Part shown: positions 10,797-22,050 of the stretch, piece after piece | How the letters are laid out: each line of letters begins with the position of its first letter | Position numbering within the stretch: position 1 is the first letter of the stretch | NCBI GenBank assembly: GCA_947396885.1 | Contig: OX377201.1 | Span: forward strand, 30,853,923 to 30,917,922 | Origin: Heligmosomoides polygyrus polygyrus | Lineage: Eukaryota > Nematoda > Chromadorea > Rhabditida > Heligmosomidae | DNA length: 64,000 nt | Reading direction: 5' to 3' | Notes under the pieces: model-generated | Told to the model about the DNA's origin: nothing | Seen by the model: only the letters and a program-made list of their open reading frames with translations | Database searches by the model: none | Position numbers and translations under genes: made by a program

Positions 10797-11689
10797 CAGC
10801 TATCATTAAGTCCAAGTGCAACGTATTAGCCAAAGTTGCTTCCGGCGTTCTCTGGGCCGCTTTCCAGGAACCTGAAAGTTCAGGCCAATTTTACGGACGT
10901 TGTCGTCGTAAAATGCAGTTGTAAAATGTAAATGTGAAAGTAGAATGCAGTTAAACATGCCAGGCACTCAATCTGATAAATTGCTATAAACTACAGCTTC
11001 AGACGCAAGCCTGAGCATTGAACTCCCATTTGCGGTGCAGATTGAAAGTGAGGGTACTTGATCTATGTGCTTGATGATCAAAGGTCAAGATTTACTATTT
11101 ACAACCCAAAATGTGGTGAATCCTAGTTACACTGCTAATGGATAATAAGACGTTTTCGGAGCAAACTTCATATTTATTTTGCGTGAGTTTCCTTAAGATT
11201 CTACGTGGTCCTTCAAAAACAAATTTTGAAATCGTGTAGTAATTCTTTCAAGGACATATAGCAGTATGTATTATATAAATGCTATATCTGGAATTTATCC
11301 TCCATCTTTCGACGGTTGATGGCTCAAAAAGGGATTGCATGGGATTGGTTTACCTGTGTTAGGAAGCAGATGAACATCCACCTAATTCAGAATTTGGCCT
11401 GCGCGATTATGCGATATTATACACCGTGCCAGTTTGACAAAAGAATCTTAGGTGGATTACCACATGTGGTATGTTGCGGTGTTACAAAATGCGCCCCCCC
11501 CCCCCGCCATTCCTATAGCCACTTAATGCCGTCTGAGGTTTTGTTGTGTCTTCATGTTCGGCTATCTCCTATTAACCCTAGTTTTGACGATTTTGATAGT
11601 TTTCGTTGGCGGTCATTCCTCTCGAAGATTCTAATAACTAATTCACTTTTCTAATTAACTTCATACTGAGGAAATTGTCTGCCTCTGTT

Positions 11690-11905
11690 ACTACGCATCA
11701 TCCGGTGTTATCCGATATCGAATCCGAAGAGAAATCGTTTATCCGAATCATCCGAAAATCCGGCCAATCGCAAAAAAACCCTCATTTGAATCATCTGAAG
11801 ATCCGGGAGTTTCAAAATTTCCCCATCTGAATTATACGAGAAGATCCGGGGTTTGAAAAAACGGCCTATCCGAATCATCCGGTTATCCGGAAAGTGGCGC
11901 CGGAC
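11690..11905. repeat. Degenerate ~50-base tandem repeat, ATCCGAATCATCCG family
   Basis: Repeats of 'atccgaatcatccgaaaatccgg' alternate with A-rich linkers ('caaaaaaacc', 'gtttcaaaatttcc', 'tttgaaaaaacggcc') and end in 'gtggcgccggac'. A related array is at 47455-47670. Confidence 0.65.
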
Positions 11906-13123
11906 CCAATGTCTAGTGCTTACAAAAGGCTCAAGCAGAGCCGATGATATTAGGATGGCTAAAAAATCAGCTGGTCATATTAAAACCTATCAGACCGAAG
12001 TTTCTGCACGAAAACAGATATCTGGATAGGTCTTCAAATCGTTTCATCCACATAGAGCATGTCTCCAATGTCTTTCGTCAACTCAGACCGCAGCTTGCTG
12101 CTCGGCTACCCTTGTCGCCAGTGTTGGCAGACTTAGGGGTCACCTATTCCGTATTAGACCGGAGAAAACAAACACAATTAGTTATGGGCGCTCCTTTTTG
12201 GTACGGCGGGTAGCCGAATGGAAAAGCCTGGGCGCTGACTTATTCATACACCGAAAATCCCGCGCATTCCAAACTCGACTGGCTCAACAACTCAGGATGC
12301 CAATCTGATTGTGAGCGGTCCATTTGTTCTTGCGGTCTGTTGCACGTATTGCACGGCAGCACCATTGTTAGTTGTTCCTGTTCGCATAGTGTCGTCGTGC
12401 TCACGACGCGACGGTTGTGCAACGTGTTCGTGCGCTGTCGGCGGGCAGGCGACCAATGTTCTGTCCCTTCATGGTGTAGCGACCTACGAACTCTTTTTTG
12501 CACGCACAACAAACAATACAGCGACGTTGTCCATGTGCTCTTCTTCTTTGTGGTCGCTGGCGTGGTGCCCTCCGTTTGTAGATCGGCCTGGGGTTGCAGG
12601 TTTCACTGGTGCACCGGCTCCTGGCGGATTGTCCTCTGTAGGTGGCGGCGTCCCCACGACCATTGGGTGGGCTGTCCTCGTTGCTCCAAAGCGCGTGTGG
12701 TTGGCAAATGACGATGGAATGCTACTTTCCAGCGCCATATGTAGATGTAGAGATTGTTCTAGAAAGATCAGTTGTTGAGTAATTCAAGGAAACTGGCCTA
12801 CATGGTTGTGTTGCTAGCGTGTTGTGGTGCGGACTAACACTGGAAATTTCAGGAAGTTCTGATTTCAACTGCGGCATCCCGGTGCGTAACCGACGGATCT
12901 CATCACCAATTTGCTTCGTCGTTGATTATCCTCCGCCAAAGGAAGACAAAATATTTTGATCGCGGAACTCCTTTGCTCTCATTGAACTCGCTTTACCTCT
13001 GCCTAGCATCGGACGCTGTGTGTTCCGAATGGAGTGAGTCAACAGCAAGAGACAATGTAAACACGCTTTTTCCCTGACTCCATTACACTGTTATGGGAAT
13101 TTAGCAGAATGCCAATACACCCC
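11906..13123. other. Intergenic stretch with a G+C-rich block
   Basis: 12300-12720 is G+C-rich and therefore open in several frames on both strands. None of the products resembles a known domain, and I do not call a gene. 12210-12260 has a short SINE-like piece ('gggcgctgacttattcat'). Confidence 0.35.
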
Positions 13124-14704
13124 GATGCAAAATAGGATCACCTCCCCGACTGCCCATTAATATCCGAAGAACCGCTGTCGAGGCTCAATGATGTTACCAT
13201 CGTAATCCACACTATCGAAAACCATTGTAGAAAAATTGTGAGCAGCATATCTTATCAGTGCTGGATACCGCGAACTTTTATTGAAGATATACCGAATAGA
13301 GGCCGGTGCAAAATATAGGTTCACTTCATAAAAAATCTGATTGATCGCAAAAGTATCTACAGGAAAGATTAGTATTTCGTCACATCACCTTTGATGTAGA
13401 CATCATCGAAAATTTTATTTGGCACACTACTGATAAGGTTATCAATAGCAGTTTGCTCTACGTTGGTTCATGCTTCAAACAGTGCGTCCTTCAGATCAGA
13501 AACTAAAGTGTAAGTGGTTCCGTTTTGTACAGTTTGTGTAGAAGAATGCATTACAAGTTCTCTGTTTGGAGAACAACTAGGCCATTCCAAAAGTTGAATT
13601 CTGTTCGAGTTGTGCTAATCTGAAGTTGACTGTGATACGTAAATGGATGAAGTGTCTTGCTGGAAAATAAGGTTGTGCCTATGAAATCTTCTGAAATATG
13701 GCAGAAGGTGATCTCCGATCAATTTCTTCTGGTAGACTTCACTGTTCATCTTACACGAGCGCGAACTTAAAGACAACAAGTCCGTATCCAGAAAACGCAG
13801 CCGAAATCATGAGACTTCCACCGCTGAAGTTGCGCCTGGAGAATACTCGCTCCTCTTTCCTCACAGATCTCTCCATGTCAATCTGGTGCATCAAGATTCC
13901 ACTTCTTTTCGTCGGAGAATACCACCTAAAAATTGAAAACGCACTTCTCCGTGCATGTCATACTTGATGAAGTCTCGCTTCGCCTCCTCCAATTCGTGCT
14001 CATGTGCCCACGAGCGAACTTGAGCCTGGCGGCTTCGTGGCAGTCCGTCAAACGAGGGACATGCTTAACAACTTGATGAGCAATGTGCGTACTGCGATTC
14101 AAGCTTCGTAGTAGTGTCCTTTTCGATAAAGGGAGGTCTACATGACGTCAGAGTTCCTCCGCGGACTGGGTGCTGTTGGAAGCCGTCCAGACTAGGCCGC
14201 TCTCATCTCTTTCAGACAGCTTCTTTGAACGAACGGCCAGCTTTCGATTTTCGCTGGCAGGCTTTCGTGTCCTTCAGATAGCGATTGATGCAGTTCAGCG
14301 ACCTCCCTAGTTGAGCTGCGGTCTTCCTGTTTGAAAGGTCGGCCGCATAAAAAGCATCGACTTGAGCTTGCTCACGTGTAGAAAGCTTGGTGTTCTTTGC
14401 CATTGGATCAGTTGATAGCAGCGATGCTTTTCGTTAGATTATTGACTGATTTATCTCGAGTTTTGCGAGACAAATGGTGAGTGTGGGAAATTTCGTCAAA
14501 TGAGCCTATATTTTGCACCGGTCTTTATTCGGAACTTCTTCAATAAAAGTTTGTGGTATCCAGCACTGATAAGGTATGCTGCTTGTATTTTTTCTACAAA
14601 GGTTTTCGACAGTGAGGAATACGATGACAGCAACGTTGAGTCTTGGCGGCGGGTTCTTCTGGTACTAATGGACAATTCGGAGCTGAACCTATAACTTGAC
14701 ATTA
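13124..14704 (-). mobile_element. Tc3-like (Tc1/mariner superfamily) transposon with ~200-base inverted ends
   Basis: 13124-13325 and 14500-14704 are inverted copies, sharing 'cttatcagtgctggatacc', 'aacttttattgaag' and 'ccggtgcaaaata'. Between them the minus strand carries a decayed transposase: an N-terminal helix-turn-helix at 14403-14212 and a piece reading FSDEKKWNLDAPD near 13905, with stops between. Long inverted ends with a Tc3-type transposase fit the Tc3 group. Confidence 0.82.
14212..14403 (-). pseudogene. Tc3-like transposase, N-terminal DNA-binding part
   Basis: 63 codons starting MAKNTKLSTREQAQVDAF, then AAQLGRSLNCINRYLKD. This matches the bipartite HTH layout at the start of Tc1/Tc3 transposases (S..ER.Q.D, then a second helix pair before YLKD). 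The frame breaks afterwards; the catalytic part persists only as pieces near 13905. Confidence 0.75.
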
Positions 14705-14741
14705 CGTGGGGGCACGATACGTACACGTTCTGGTCAACACA

Positions 14742-14848
14742 ACAGCGTCCTTGATAAATGTCAGGAAAACATATACACCGTAGGTGACCATGATCGGTCA
14801 CCTACGGTGTAGATGTTTTCCCGACCTTTATGTCCTATGATGTCGCTG
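14742..14848. repeat. Hairpin-forming inverted repeat
   Basis: The arms at 14742-14789 and 14796-14848 are imperfect, but the inner 16 bases (ACACCGTAGGTGACC and its complement) are perfect around a 6-base loop. It lies just outside the right end of the Tc3-like element. Confidence 0.75.
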
Positions 14849-14937
14849 CACCGCGGAATTATTTTCTAAATGTCTCTTCCCTGGTAAGTAGACGAGTGGT
14901 ACATTGTTTGTAAATTATGAGAGTTTTTCAGAGCGTG

Positions 14938-15240
14938 TGTAACGCAGTCGGAGAAGGAGGCAGCTTTCTGGTTCACCTCCGAATCAATTCATGTTTCGGT
15001 GGTAACTGTACAGACCAACCGAGGCTTTCATCCCTTCGGCGACGCCGAATGGGTACTAGACTTTCCTGGAAAAGATAATACGCTTTCTTGTCCAACGGCT
15101 GATTACCACAAGTCATTGTCTAGACCAAATACGCATTCAAATTGCCTTTACGGTAATCACTAAACGGTAATCACTAGTTGAATGCGTGGTACATCCCAGT
15201 GAGGATCGATTAACACCATCTTTTATCCCTCATGAATGAT
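14938..15240 (+). repeat. tRNA-derived SINE, diverged plus-strand copy
   Basis: The A-box-like 'taacgcagtcgg' is followed by 'gaggctttcatcccttcgg', 'gctgattaccacaagtcattg', 'accaaatacgcattcaaatt' and an end reading 'accatcttttatccct'. A 'cggtaatcacta' segment is tandemly duplicated inside. Confidence 0.65.
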
Positions 15241-15395
15241 TTGTTGGTCTGCGCTGGTACCGCGGTTCTTAACCCTTTGTTGGGATAACCGTCAGGGCCG
15301 CCGCTAACTTCCGCACGCAAGACTAAAATGCCGTTGACTCCGGACACTCGCCTTTATGGCGATCAGGCAGAAGAAGCCACGTCACCCGTTCTTAG

Positions 15396-15640
15396 TGGCC
15401 GGGCGGCGGGCTCGGCTGCAGCTCACCGGATCCACTGCCAGGCACATACAAATAATCAATACAACACATCCACCTCGAAAGCTACTGCATAGAGACAATT
15501 CAAAGTAATACAACTACTAATCACAACTAGTAAATACTACAATAAAACAATAACTAAAAATGTAAGCACTAACAGCACAGCTTCAACGATCCATACTTAA
15601 CATACCCCGGAAAACCGTGAGTCGGGCGACTCTTCTAATT
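15396..15640. repeat. Direct repeat, left copy (possible LTR-like)
   Basis: It matches 16882-17061 plus 17431-17466 in the same orientation: 'ccaggcacatacaaataat', 'agctactgcatagagacaa' and 'gtaagcacta' are shared. The spacing is about 1.5 kb. I do not see clear TG...CA ends. Confidence 0.6.
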
Positions 15641-16881
15641 CAAAGATCGTCGAGTAGCAACAGGATGTCCTTGTCCTCCGTCGTTCGTTCCGCGTAACGA
15701 CGACCTTTTCCGGTGGTATAGGGTTCGGAGTGTTTTCGTACCCGTTGCTCGGCCCTCAAATACGACGGTACGTGTGTGCCTTGCCTTCTGGGGTCCTCGA
15801 TGACCCAGAAATTCGGCATTCTTTCGTCTCAGAAAAATTCTAGGAATTCAGATGCACCATGAATGAAGAATCTCTTAGATTTACGATTAACGAATTTTTA
15901 GATTTTTTTAAAGGCACACTCCTCTTGCTCACTACCTGCGATGTCACCTCTAGCGGCTCCGATAGAATCAAACTCCGCATGTTAGACAGTGCCTTCGTGC
16001 TCATGCGCATTCAACCGCTCGATTACCGTCGGATTTCCTTTCACTGCACTATATTCTGTGACTCCCGCACCAATCGCTAGTCATGGAAATGTTGTTGGGA
16101 ACGCGATTTAACTTCGCTGTCTGCTTCTGCAGATGTCGCTTTCGGTGTATAAGCGACTTCACCTTTGAACACATCACTGTGACCAGCTTGAAGGCACAGC
16201 TCGTTTGTGTGTGTTGATGAGAGAAATTTTATCAGATTGCTGTACACAAAGTGTGTTCTCTTCTCTCCATTAGCTTCGATTTCTATAGCTCCTCTCTCAT
16301 GATGCTGCGCCTATTGAGCACTGTATCACTTAGAAACTGCCAAGGACGTGGCTACTTTAACAATCTTGCACCCCTTCCTGTTAGATGAATGCGGCGCGCT
16401 CTCGAGTTTCGCTAACTGTTCGAGCATAACCTCAACCGATGAGCTCACCCGTGCGGCATTACGCTTGGCTAGCGAGTTCACCACTTTCAGGAGCTGGCTG
16501 GGTTGTGCTCGCATTGATGCAAGTTGATTCGTAGTGCTGACTTCCTACAAGAGTAACTTTTCAAGCACCGCAGAAGTAGCGTCGTTGCCACTGCCCGCCA
16601 CTGCTTTCAACGCACGTTCTCTGAAGACAACGTGTGACGCAATGTCTACGGATTTCTGCTGCAGCGTAGTCCACAGATGGGAGGATAACCACGCTTCAAC
16701 TGCTTTGTAGCACTCCTTTCTGGCAGCCGTATATATTGGTGCACACAGGCGCGCATGAGCGTACACGAACACACATTGTCTAACAAGTGGTAGGAATTCT
16801 CGCCGTAGCCGTGCTAGACGACATAAAGGGGGACAGTTGAGGCTTTTTTCGGCCGGCCGGGAGAAGCGCCGCCTCCCCGCT
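15641..16881 (-). other. Decayed coding-like sequence between direct repeats, family unknown
   Basis: On the minus strand, frames at about 16740-16545 (KECYKAVEAWLSSHL), 16514-16326 (QLLKVVNSLAKRN) and 15830-15640 (RRQGTHVPSYLRAEQRVRKH) look protein-like but are broken by stops. The position between direct repeats suggests a non-autonomous or decayed retroelement read on the minus strand. I cannot assign a family. Confidence 0.3.
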
Positions 16882-17061
16882 CCTATTGGCCGAGTGCTCG
16901 GCTGCGTCGCGCTAGATCCACGGCCAGGCACATACAAATAATCAATACAACGCATTCACCACGAGAGCTACTACATAGAAACAATTCACACTTAGCATAC
17001 AACTTCTAATTCCAACTATTAAACACTATGACAAACAAAAACTAAAAAAGTAAGCACTAAG
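16882..17061. repeat. Direct repeat, right copy, split by a MITE
   Basis: It is the second copy of 15396-15640. The match stops at 'taagcacta' (17061) and resumes at 'agagcacaactccaacga' (about 17431-17466). The intervening 370 bases are therefore a later insertion. Confidence 0.6.
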
Positions 17062-17430
17062 GCCTATGGTGTACTCCCGCGGGAGTGTCCGAGGCAGATC
17101 CACGGACAGGAAGTGCGCCACGGACGGTCGTCATCGATCGGGGACGGCCCGCGTCGCATTGGATTGTGTTTTTGGCGCCGAACTTGCAACGGCGCCGCAG
17201 ACCGACAGCTTTCCGCGTTGCACTGCACAGTGAGCGGGAAGTATAGCAGGCGTTCATCGTCCATCACCGGCGATCCGCGGATCCGTGGGCGGCTGACGGG
17301 GCGCGGCCAATAGGAGCGAGGAGGCGGAGCTTCTCCCGGTCGGCCGAACAAAAGCCTCAACTGTCCGAGGAATCCGGCCACGATTCGTGCCCGTCCAGGG
17401 ATACTCCCGCGAGGGTGTAACATAGACCTA
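17062..17430. mobile_element. ~370-base G+C-rich MITE with terminal inverted repeats
   Basis: The ends are AGGCCTATGGTGTACTCCCG at the left, and AGGTCTATGTTACACCCTCG read on the minus strand from the right. It interrupts the right direct repeat. The inner sequence at about 17270-17365 is also an inverted copy of 16836-16910 ('caataggagcgaggaggcgg'), so some of it is locally duplicated. Confidence 0.6.
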
Positions 17431-17469
17431 AGAGCACAACTCCAACGATTCGTACTTAACACATGCAGT

Positions 17470-18354
17470 ATTAGCTTTCTAAAGACGCTCTTAGTGCCAT
17501 ACTCTGGGAAAACGCTGGTGGTGCAGACCCAGAGACGGTGATCAATCTTGTTACTAAGTTAGGGCACTCTACTTAGTCGGTTGCTATGCTACTGCTAGTC
17601 AAAAGCAGCAGGTTCTCCGAGATAACGTGGGCAACCGAAGACGTTTAATGGAGCTGCACTAAGGGCGAAAAACACTGCCTAATCGTAGGGAAGCAAGCTG
17701 ATAGCGTTTAACGAGAGGTGTCGCGTAGCAATCAGATAGCAATGGCCCAATCCTGGCACATGCACCCAAAAGCTTCTGGACAAGTTAGGTTTGCGTAGTA
17801 AAGGGTAAAAATGAAAAGGCTACGACAAAGGATGACGATCTTTTGTGGAGTGCGCCACGCATTGTATTTCGTATTACAGCTCGAGGCGATCTTCTTGAAT
17901 AAATTTCCAATGAATGCTGCTGTTCGCCGGTGAGAGCTGCATACTTCGTGTCTCACATGCCTTTCGTATTGGTAATTAAACAATGCTGCTCTACTATCAC
18001 GAATGAGGGTTGAATTATATACTGTTTTCACGTGAAACTGAACACTTCTAGACAAGCCTAACGCTTTTGAAATCGAACTGAACACCTTCCAGATCAAAAA
18101 GCTCTCTTCACATTAAACTAGAAACTCTTTAAAAAAGGTCAGAATATTTTTGGTCAGGAAAAACTTGGTATGATTTTCATTGAAGTTTTAGTTCCATTGC
18201 CCGATAGGTGAACACATTGTTTGAAATTTTCTAAAATCCTCATTCCTTTCAGGGAACGCTAATGATTTAATGTATGTTTAAAAAACGAGAAGCCGGTCAT
18301 TATTCAGTGCCAAAAAAGAGATTGCGCTATGTTTTATTCGATTGATATTTTTTC
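17470..18354. other. No recognisable gene
   Basis: A 121-codon minus-strand frame at 17732-18097 has no recognisable domain. 17845-17900 contains a SINE-like piece ('gtgcgccacgcattgtattt'). I see nothing else. Confidence 0.3.
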
Positions 18355-18800
18355 TTAAAATGTGTTTATACATGGAGTCTCACACCTGTGAACGTTACAA
18401 GAAAAAATGAGCACCCTCCCCCCCCCCCCCTAATCCCCCAATTTAATGCGTAATGTAACCAACGATTGGACTCCTAATCAAAAAAGCAAAGATTAAAAAA
18501 GCAAAGAATGATTACTGCCTTATTGCGCTTTAACACAAAGTTTAATTATCATCATTTTTCCAAAAAAAGTTGTAAAATTTTTACACTCAACTGAAGTTTC
18601 TAAAAATTTCGAATAAAGTTATACCAAATTTTTCTTAAACAAAAAACTATTCTAACAATCTTGGAGAGCCCGTAGTTTGTAAGGAACTTGTTCCGATTTG
18701 GAAGACCTTGATTTCAGAATCATCATGTTTGTTTAGAAGAGTGTTCCTTTTGACGTTTAAAGTGGTGTATTCCGAATCGGTTTCAAATTGAATTCAGTTA
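18355..18800 (+). repeat. ~440-base dispersed repeat, copy 1
   Basis: It is co-linear with 58722-59170. Shared stretches include 'tgattactgccttattgcgc', 'ctattctaacaatcttggag' (one base different in copy 2) and an end near 'ttgaattc'. It contains a 13-base C run. It has no coding frame. Confidence 0.75.
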
Positions 18801-20814
18801 GTGGAGCTGTGAAATACTCAAAATACGATACCAAGCACCATATATGGTTTTCCAAAGGCTGAGTGACGTAGCGATGAAAGCTTTAGGTTGCATACTAGCA
18901 GCGTCTCGAGTATTCTCTTGTCAAGAAGAGGAGAAGTCAACGCAGATCTGGTGTCGAAGTTGTTTTCTTCAGGAGAGTTTCAGTCACAGACCACACAGTC
19001 CGCCCCACTGTTCGGTCGATAGCGTCATCATGCTCGTGATGAGATAAGATATGAGTCAACCTCCCTCTGCCTATCGGGTAGCCACCTCACTTCCTCCAGA
19101 TGAAACCTATTTCGTATAGGTTTGTAGCAGTACTTATTGCACAGATGTTGTATTCCTAGATGTTCCGTGCTACGAAGGCTCTAAATTAGCAGAGCATCCT
19201 GACAATTACTGTACAAATGCCTTTTTTGGTTGCAAATATTTCTTGACAGCTAACGCTTTTGTAGCCATATTTTTTCGACTAGAGTGTGTTGCATTTTCTG
19301 CAAAGTTTTCCAGTAATTAGGACCAGGAGGACATTTCCGATCGTAGAAGCGTTCAAACAAATTATGTAACTAGGAGGAAGCCCTAAGTATCTACCCTAGT
19401 CGGAGGGCAACATCGCTAGAAGAACGAAAACAAACTCAAACAATGTGGCCTTTCTTGGCTGCTCAAATTGCAAGAAAAGGTTTAGTATGTCGATATCGTA
19501 AGACCGTTCACTTTCTATTCTGTCCACATTGTTAATATGCCGCGCACTCTGGATTGCATAAGAAGTTCGAAAAGTGGAAACATGGTATGACCCGTTTTAA
19601 GCTTCATATAGTTTGCCCAGAAACTGAATTTTGACCGATGCACAAGTAATTTGTTTTTTCTTGGCTTCTGCGAAGTTTTGTAGCTTATTTTGAAGATTGA
19701 GTTTACAAACCTTGTATTATGATAGATACTACTGTTGCTCTTTGCGTTCACCGTTTTGATGTATTTATTCGGTTGAAGTGCGAATAGTACTTACTAAAAG
19801 TTGTTCGATTAAAGTGTGCGTGCGATTTTGCGCAAATGTTGGCTATATCAGTGATTTCGTCCGATTGCTCAATTCTGATTGCCCAAGATTACCTATAAAC
19901 CTTGTAGCCAGAATTGACGCTGCTTGGATAATCAACAGTTAGCTAGCCACGTAATTCATCGTTCAAGAAAGAACTTCTTGTCTAAAACAACCACACGGCC
20001 GACGCGGCTAAGAAACTTTTGACTGGACTAGAAGCTCCAGCAGTTGTTCAAGTTTTTGTCACTGATCCTGGGCTTTTATTATTATTTTTAATTAAGTGAA
20101 ATCGTATCACATCATTCAAAGAAACAAGCACAGACTGCTTGCTGCAGCTTCAACAGTTTAATGGACCAGAAGATTTTGTCCTTCATGCTTCTTAGTGCAA
20201 ACATTTCAATGTAAGTTTGAAGATAAGAAGTGCATCATCAATCGATGGGTGTTCACTTCTATGAGCCACGTTGTAATTCGAATGATCCTGTAATAATTGA
20301 GGGCGATTTGTTACCCATCGCTGATTAAACTAGATGGCAACGTGTACACTTTTATTTGAGTTGAATAGGCTGCACAATGCACCACTAGTAGCGGTGTCCA
20401 TCTCAGGGTTCTTTCTATATACGCCTCTAAATTCTTTGTTTTAAACCCGCAATTTTTTACGGTTCTCAGAGATGGTCCAGGTTAACGTCAACTTTTCCAC
20501 ATCACTAACTGTAGAGTGTCATAAACGTTCGCATCTTCATCACAATCTTTAGATTTAGAAATCACTAGCACTTCCTCTTCTATAGTAGCAGAGCGCTTCT
20601 ACGTAGCTTGAATACCCTTCCGTTGCTCGACACCATTTGCCACTCTCTCTTTCAGGTATACACACAGGAAGTATCATTTCGAACGGAGCCTATCGAAAAG
20701 TGCATCTATGTAGGTTCCTGTCTCTGAAATTTGCCCGAATTTGATCGTCAGTCTATACGTATATTTGTGGAACAGGCCCGATAATTCAAGAGTTGCAATT
20801 TGCTTCTTGGGGCC
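18801..20814. other. A/T-rich intergenic sequence without a recognised feature
   Basis: I see only short, scattered frames and no exon, repeat ends or RNA gene. 20815-20905 contains a minus-strand SINE fragment ('ccgccacgcattcca', 'aaatgcgtatttggcc'). Confidence 0.35.
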
Positions 20815-20969
20815 GCCACGCATTCCACTTTTATTGGATTTCGTAAAGGAGGCATAAATGCGTATTTGGCCTACACGGTGAGTAGGGGTGGGTGAGTAGG
20901 ACTCCATATTGGATCTCACTTCCCAGATGGTTTAAGGAAACGTTCCCTGCCACTTTTACAGTTTTCAAG

Positions 20970-21860
20970 TTTATTTAACGTCATCAATGTAATAAACAAT
21001 TAACAAATACGTCAGCATTATTAATAGCATATCGCCGTTTACCAGGTAATTTTTGGATACCGGGGTTTTCAAGATAAAAAATTTGATGATGTACCTTATG
21101 AGATGTTTAATATCGTCAATCTTCCTGACATGTAGGTCTTTGGACAGCGAACGAAACAAACAATTTGTTGGCGCCAAGTCTGGCGAATGAGGTGTGTGGC
21201 CATTCCAAACTCCAAAGCTCCGCAGTTTTTTCTGGGTCTCCTTCGCAATGTGTAGACAAGCTCTGTTGAGGAGAAAGGAGACCTCCCGTTTTCCACGTGG
21301 AGCCGCCGGGGGGGGGGGGGGGAGGCAGTTGCTGCAGTACATAGACTTTGTGGTAACAGTAAAGTTTATTGGAGGCAGGTCTCAGTGAGTGCTTCCTTCG
21401 CAGTTCCGCGAAACAACAACAGCAATCCAATGCCAAAGCTGGACAAGCACGAAAAGGCTTGTCCGGCGTTGGCATTGGATTTGATGTTTTCGGTCCTAGA
21501 TTCTTCGCATCCAAGCATCTGGTGCCTTCGTGTGTGACTTCCGCTTAACCCACTTTTCATCACCAGTAACCGAGTTGTCGGACTAAGCGGGATCTCGACG
21601 GGATGTCGAAAGGCGTATGCACGCATCTTCCGCGCCTGAAGCTGGTGAGCACTCAGATCATGAGGTATGCGCGTTGCGAAAAATCTTCATGCCTTTCCAA
21701 AGTGATGCACATGAGCAGCTATTGCATTACGAGCTCCTCTGCTACCTAACGAGTGTCACGCCGGGGATTCTCTTCAATCAGCTCCAGAAGGAGCACGTCA
21801 TTTCCTGCAACCTGCCGGCCAGATGGCACTAAGTGGCACGAGACTTTTCCGCCAACCTAA
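20970..21860 (-). mobile_element. Decayed mariner transposon
   Basis: The minus-strand 5' end at 21860 reads TTAGGTTGGCGGAAAAGTCT, a mariner terminus. The far end is not recognisable. Transposase remnants include an HTH piece (ELIEENPRRDTR), VTGDEKWVKRK near 21560, and ETQKKLRSFGVWNGHTPHSP followed by DLAP near 21200. A 14-base G run (about 21308-21322) and a hairpin at 21427-21480 interrupt the frame. Confidence 0.75.
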
Positions 21861-22050
21861 TTTCATTCGCGCATAGGATGCTCTTATTAGCGAAATACAA
21901 CGTTCAACTCAGAAAACTTCAGTTTCTTAAACCTTGACGAGCCTTTCTTTTGCCCGTCAGTTGATTCACTAGTTCTTCTTCAAGTGGCGTATGGCCTTCT
22001 TTTCCGCTCACCACTGCTTCTTCAGGACCTGTTGATATCAACACTCGGAA
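21861..22050 (+). promoter_or_regulatory. Upstream region of second CDF gene with candidate trans-splice acceptor
   Basis: Only 190 bases separate the mariner end from the start codon at 22051. A pyrimidine-rich 'ccactgcttcttcag' ends at 22025, a plausible spliced-leader acceptor 25 bases before the ATG. Nematode genes are often trans-spliced; use of this site is inference. Confidence 0.4.

Noticed and set aside
12311..12778. 155-codon plus-strand frame in a G+C-rich block
   Set aside because: The block is open in several frames on both strands because of its composition. The product is Cys/Val/Ala-rich without a recognisable domain or splice context.
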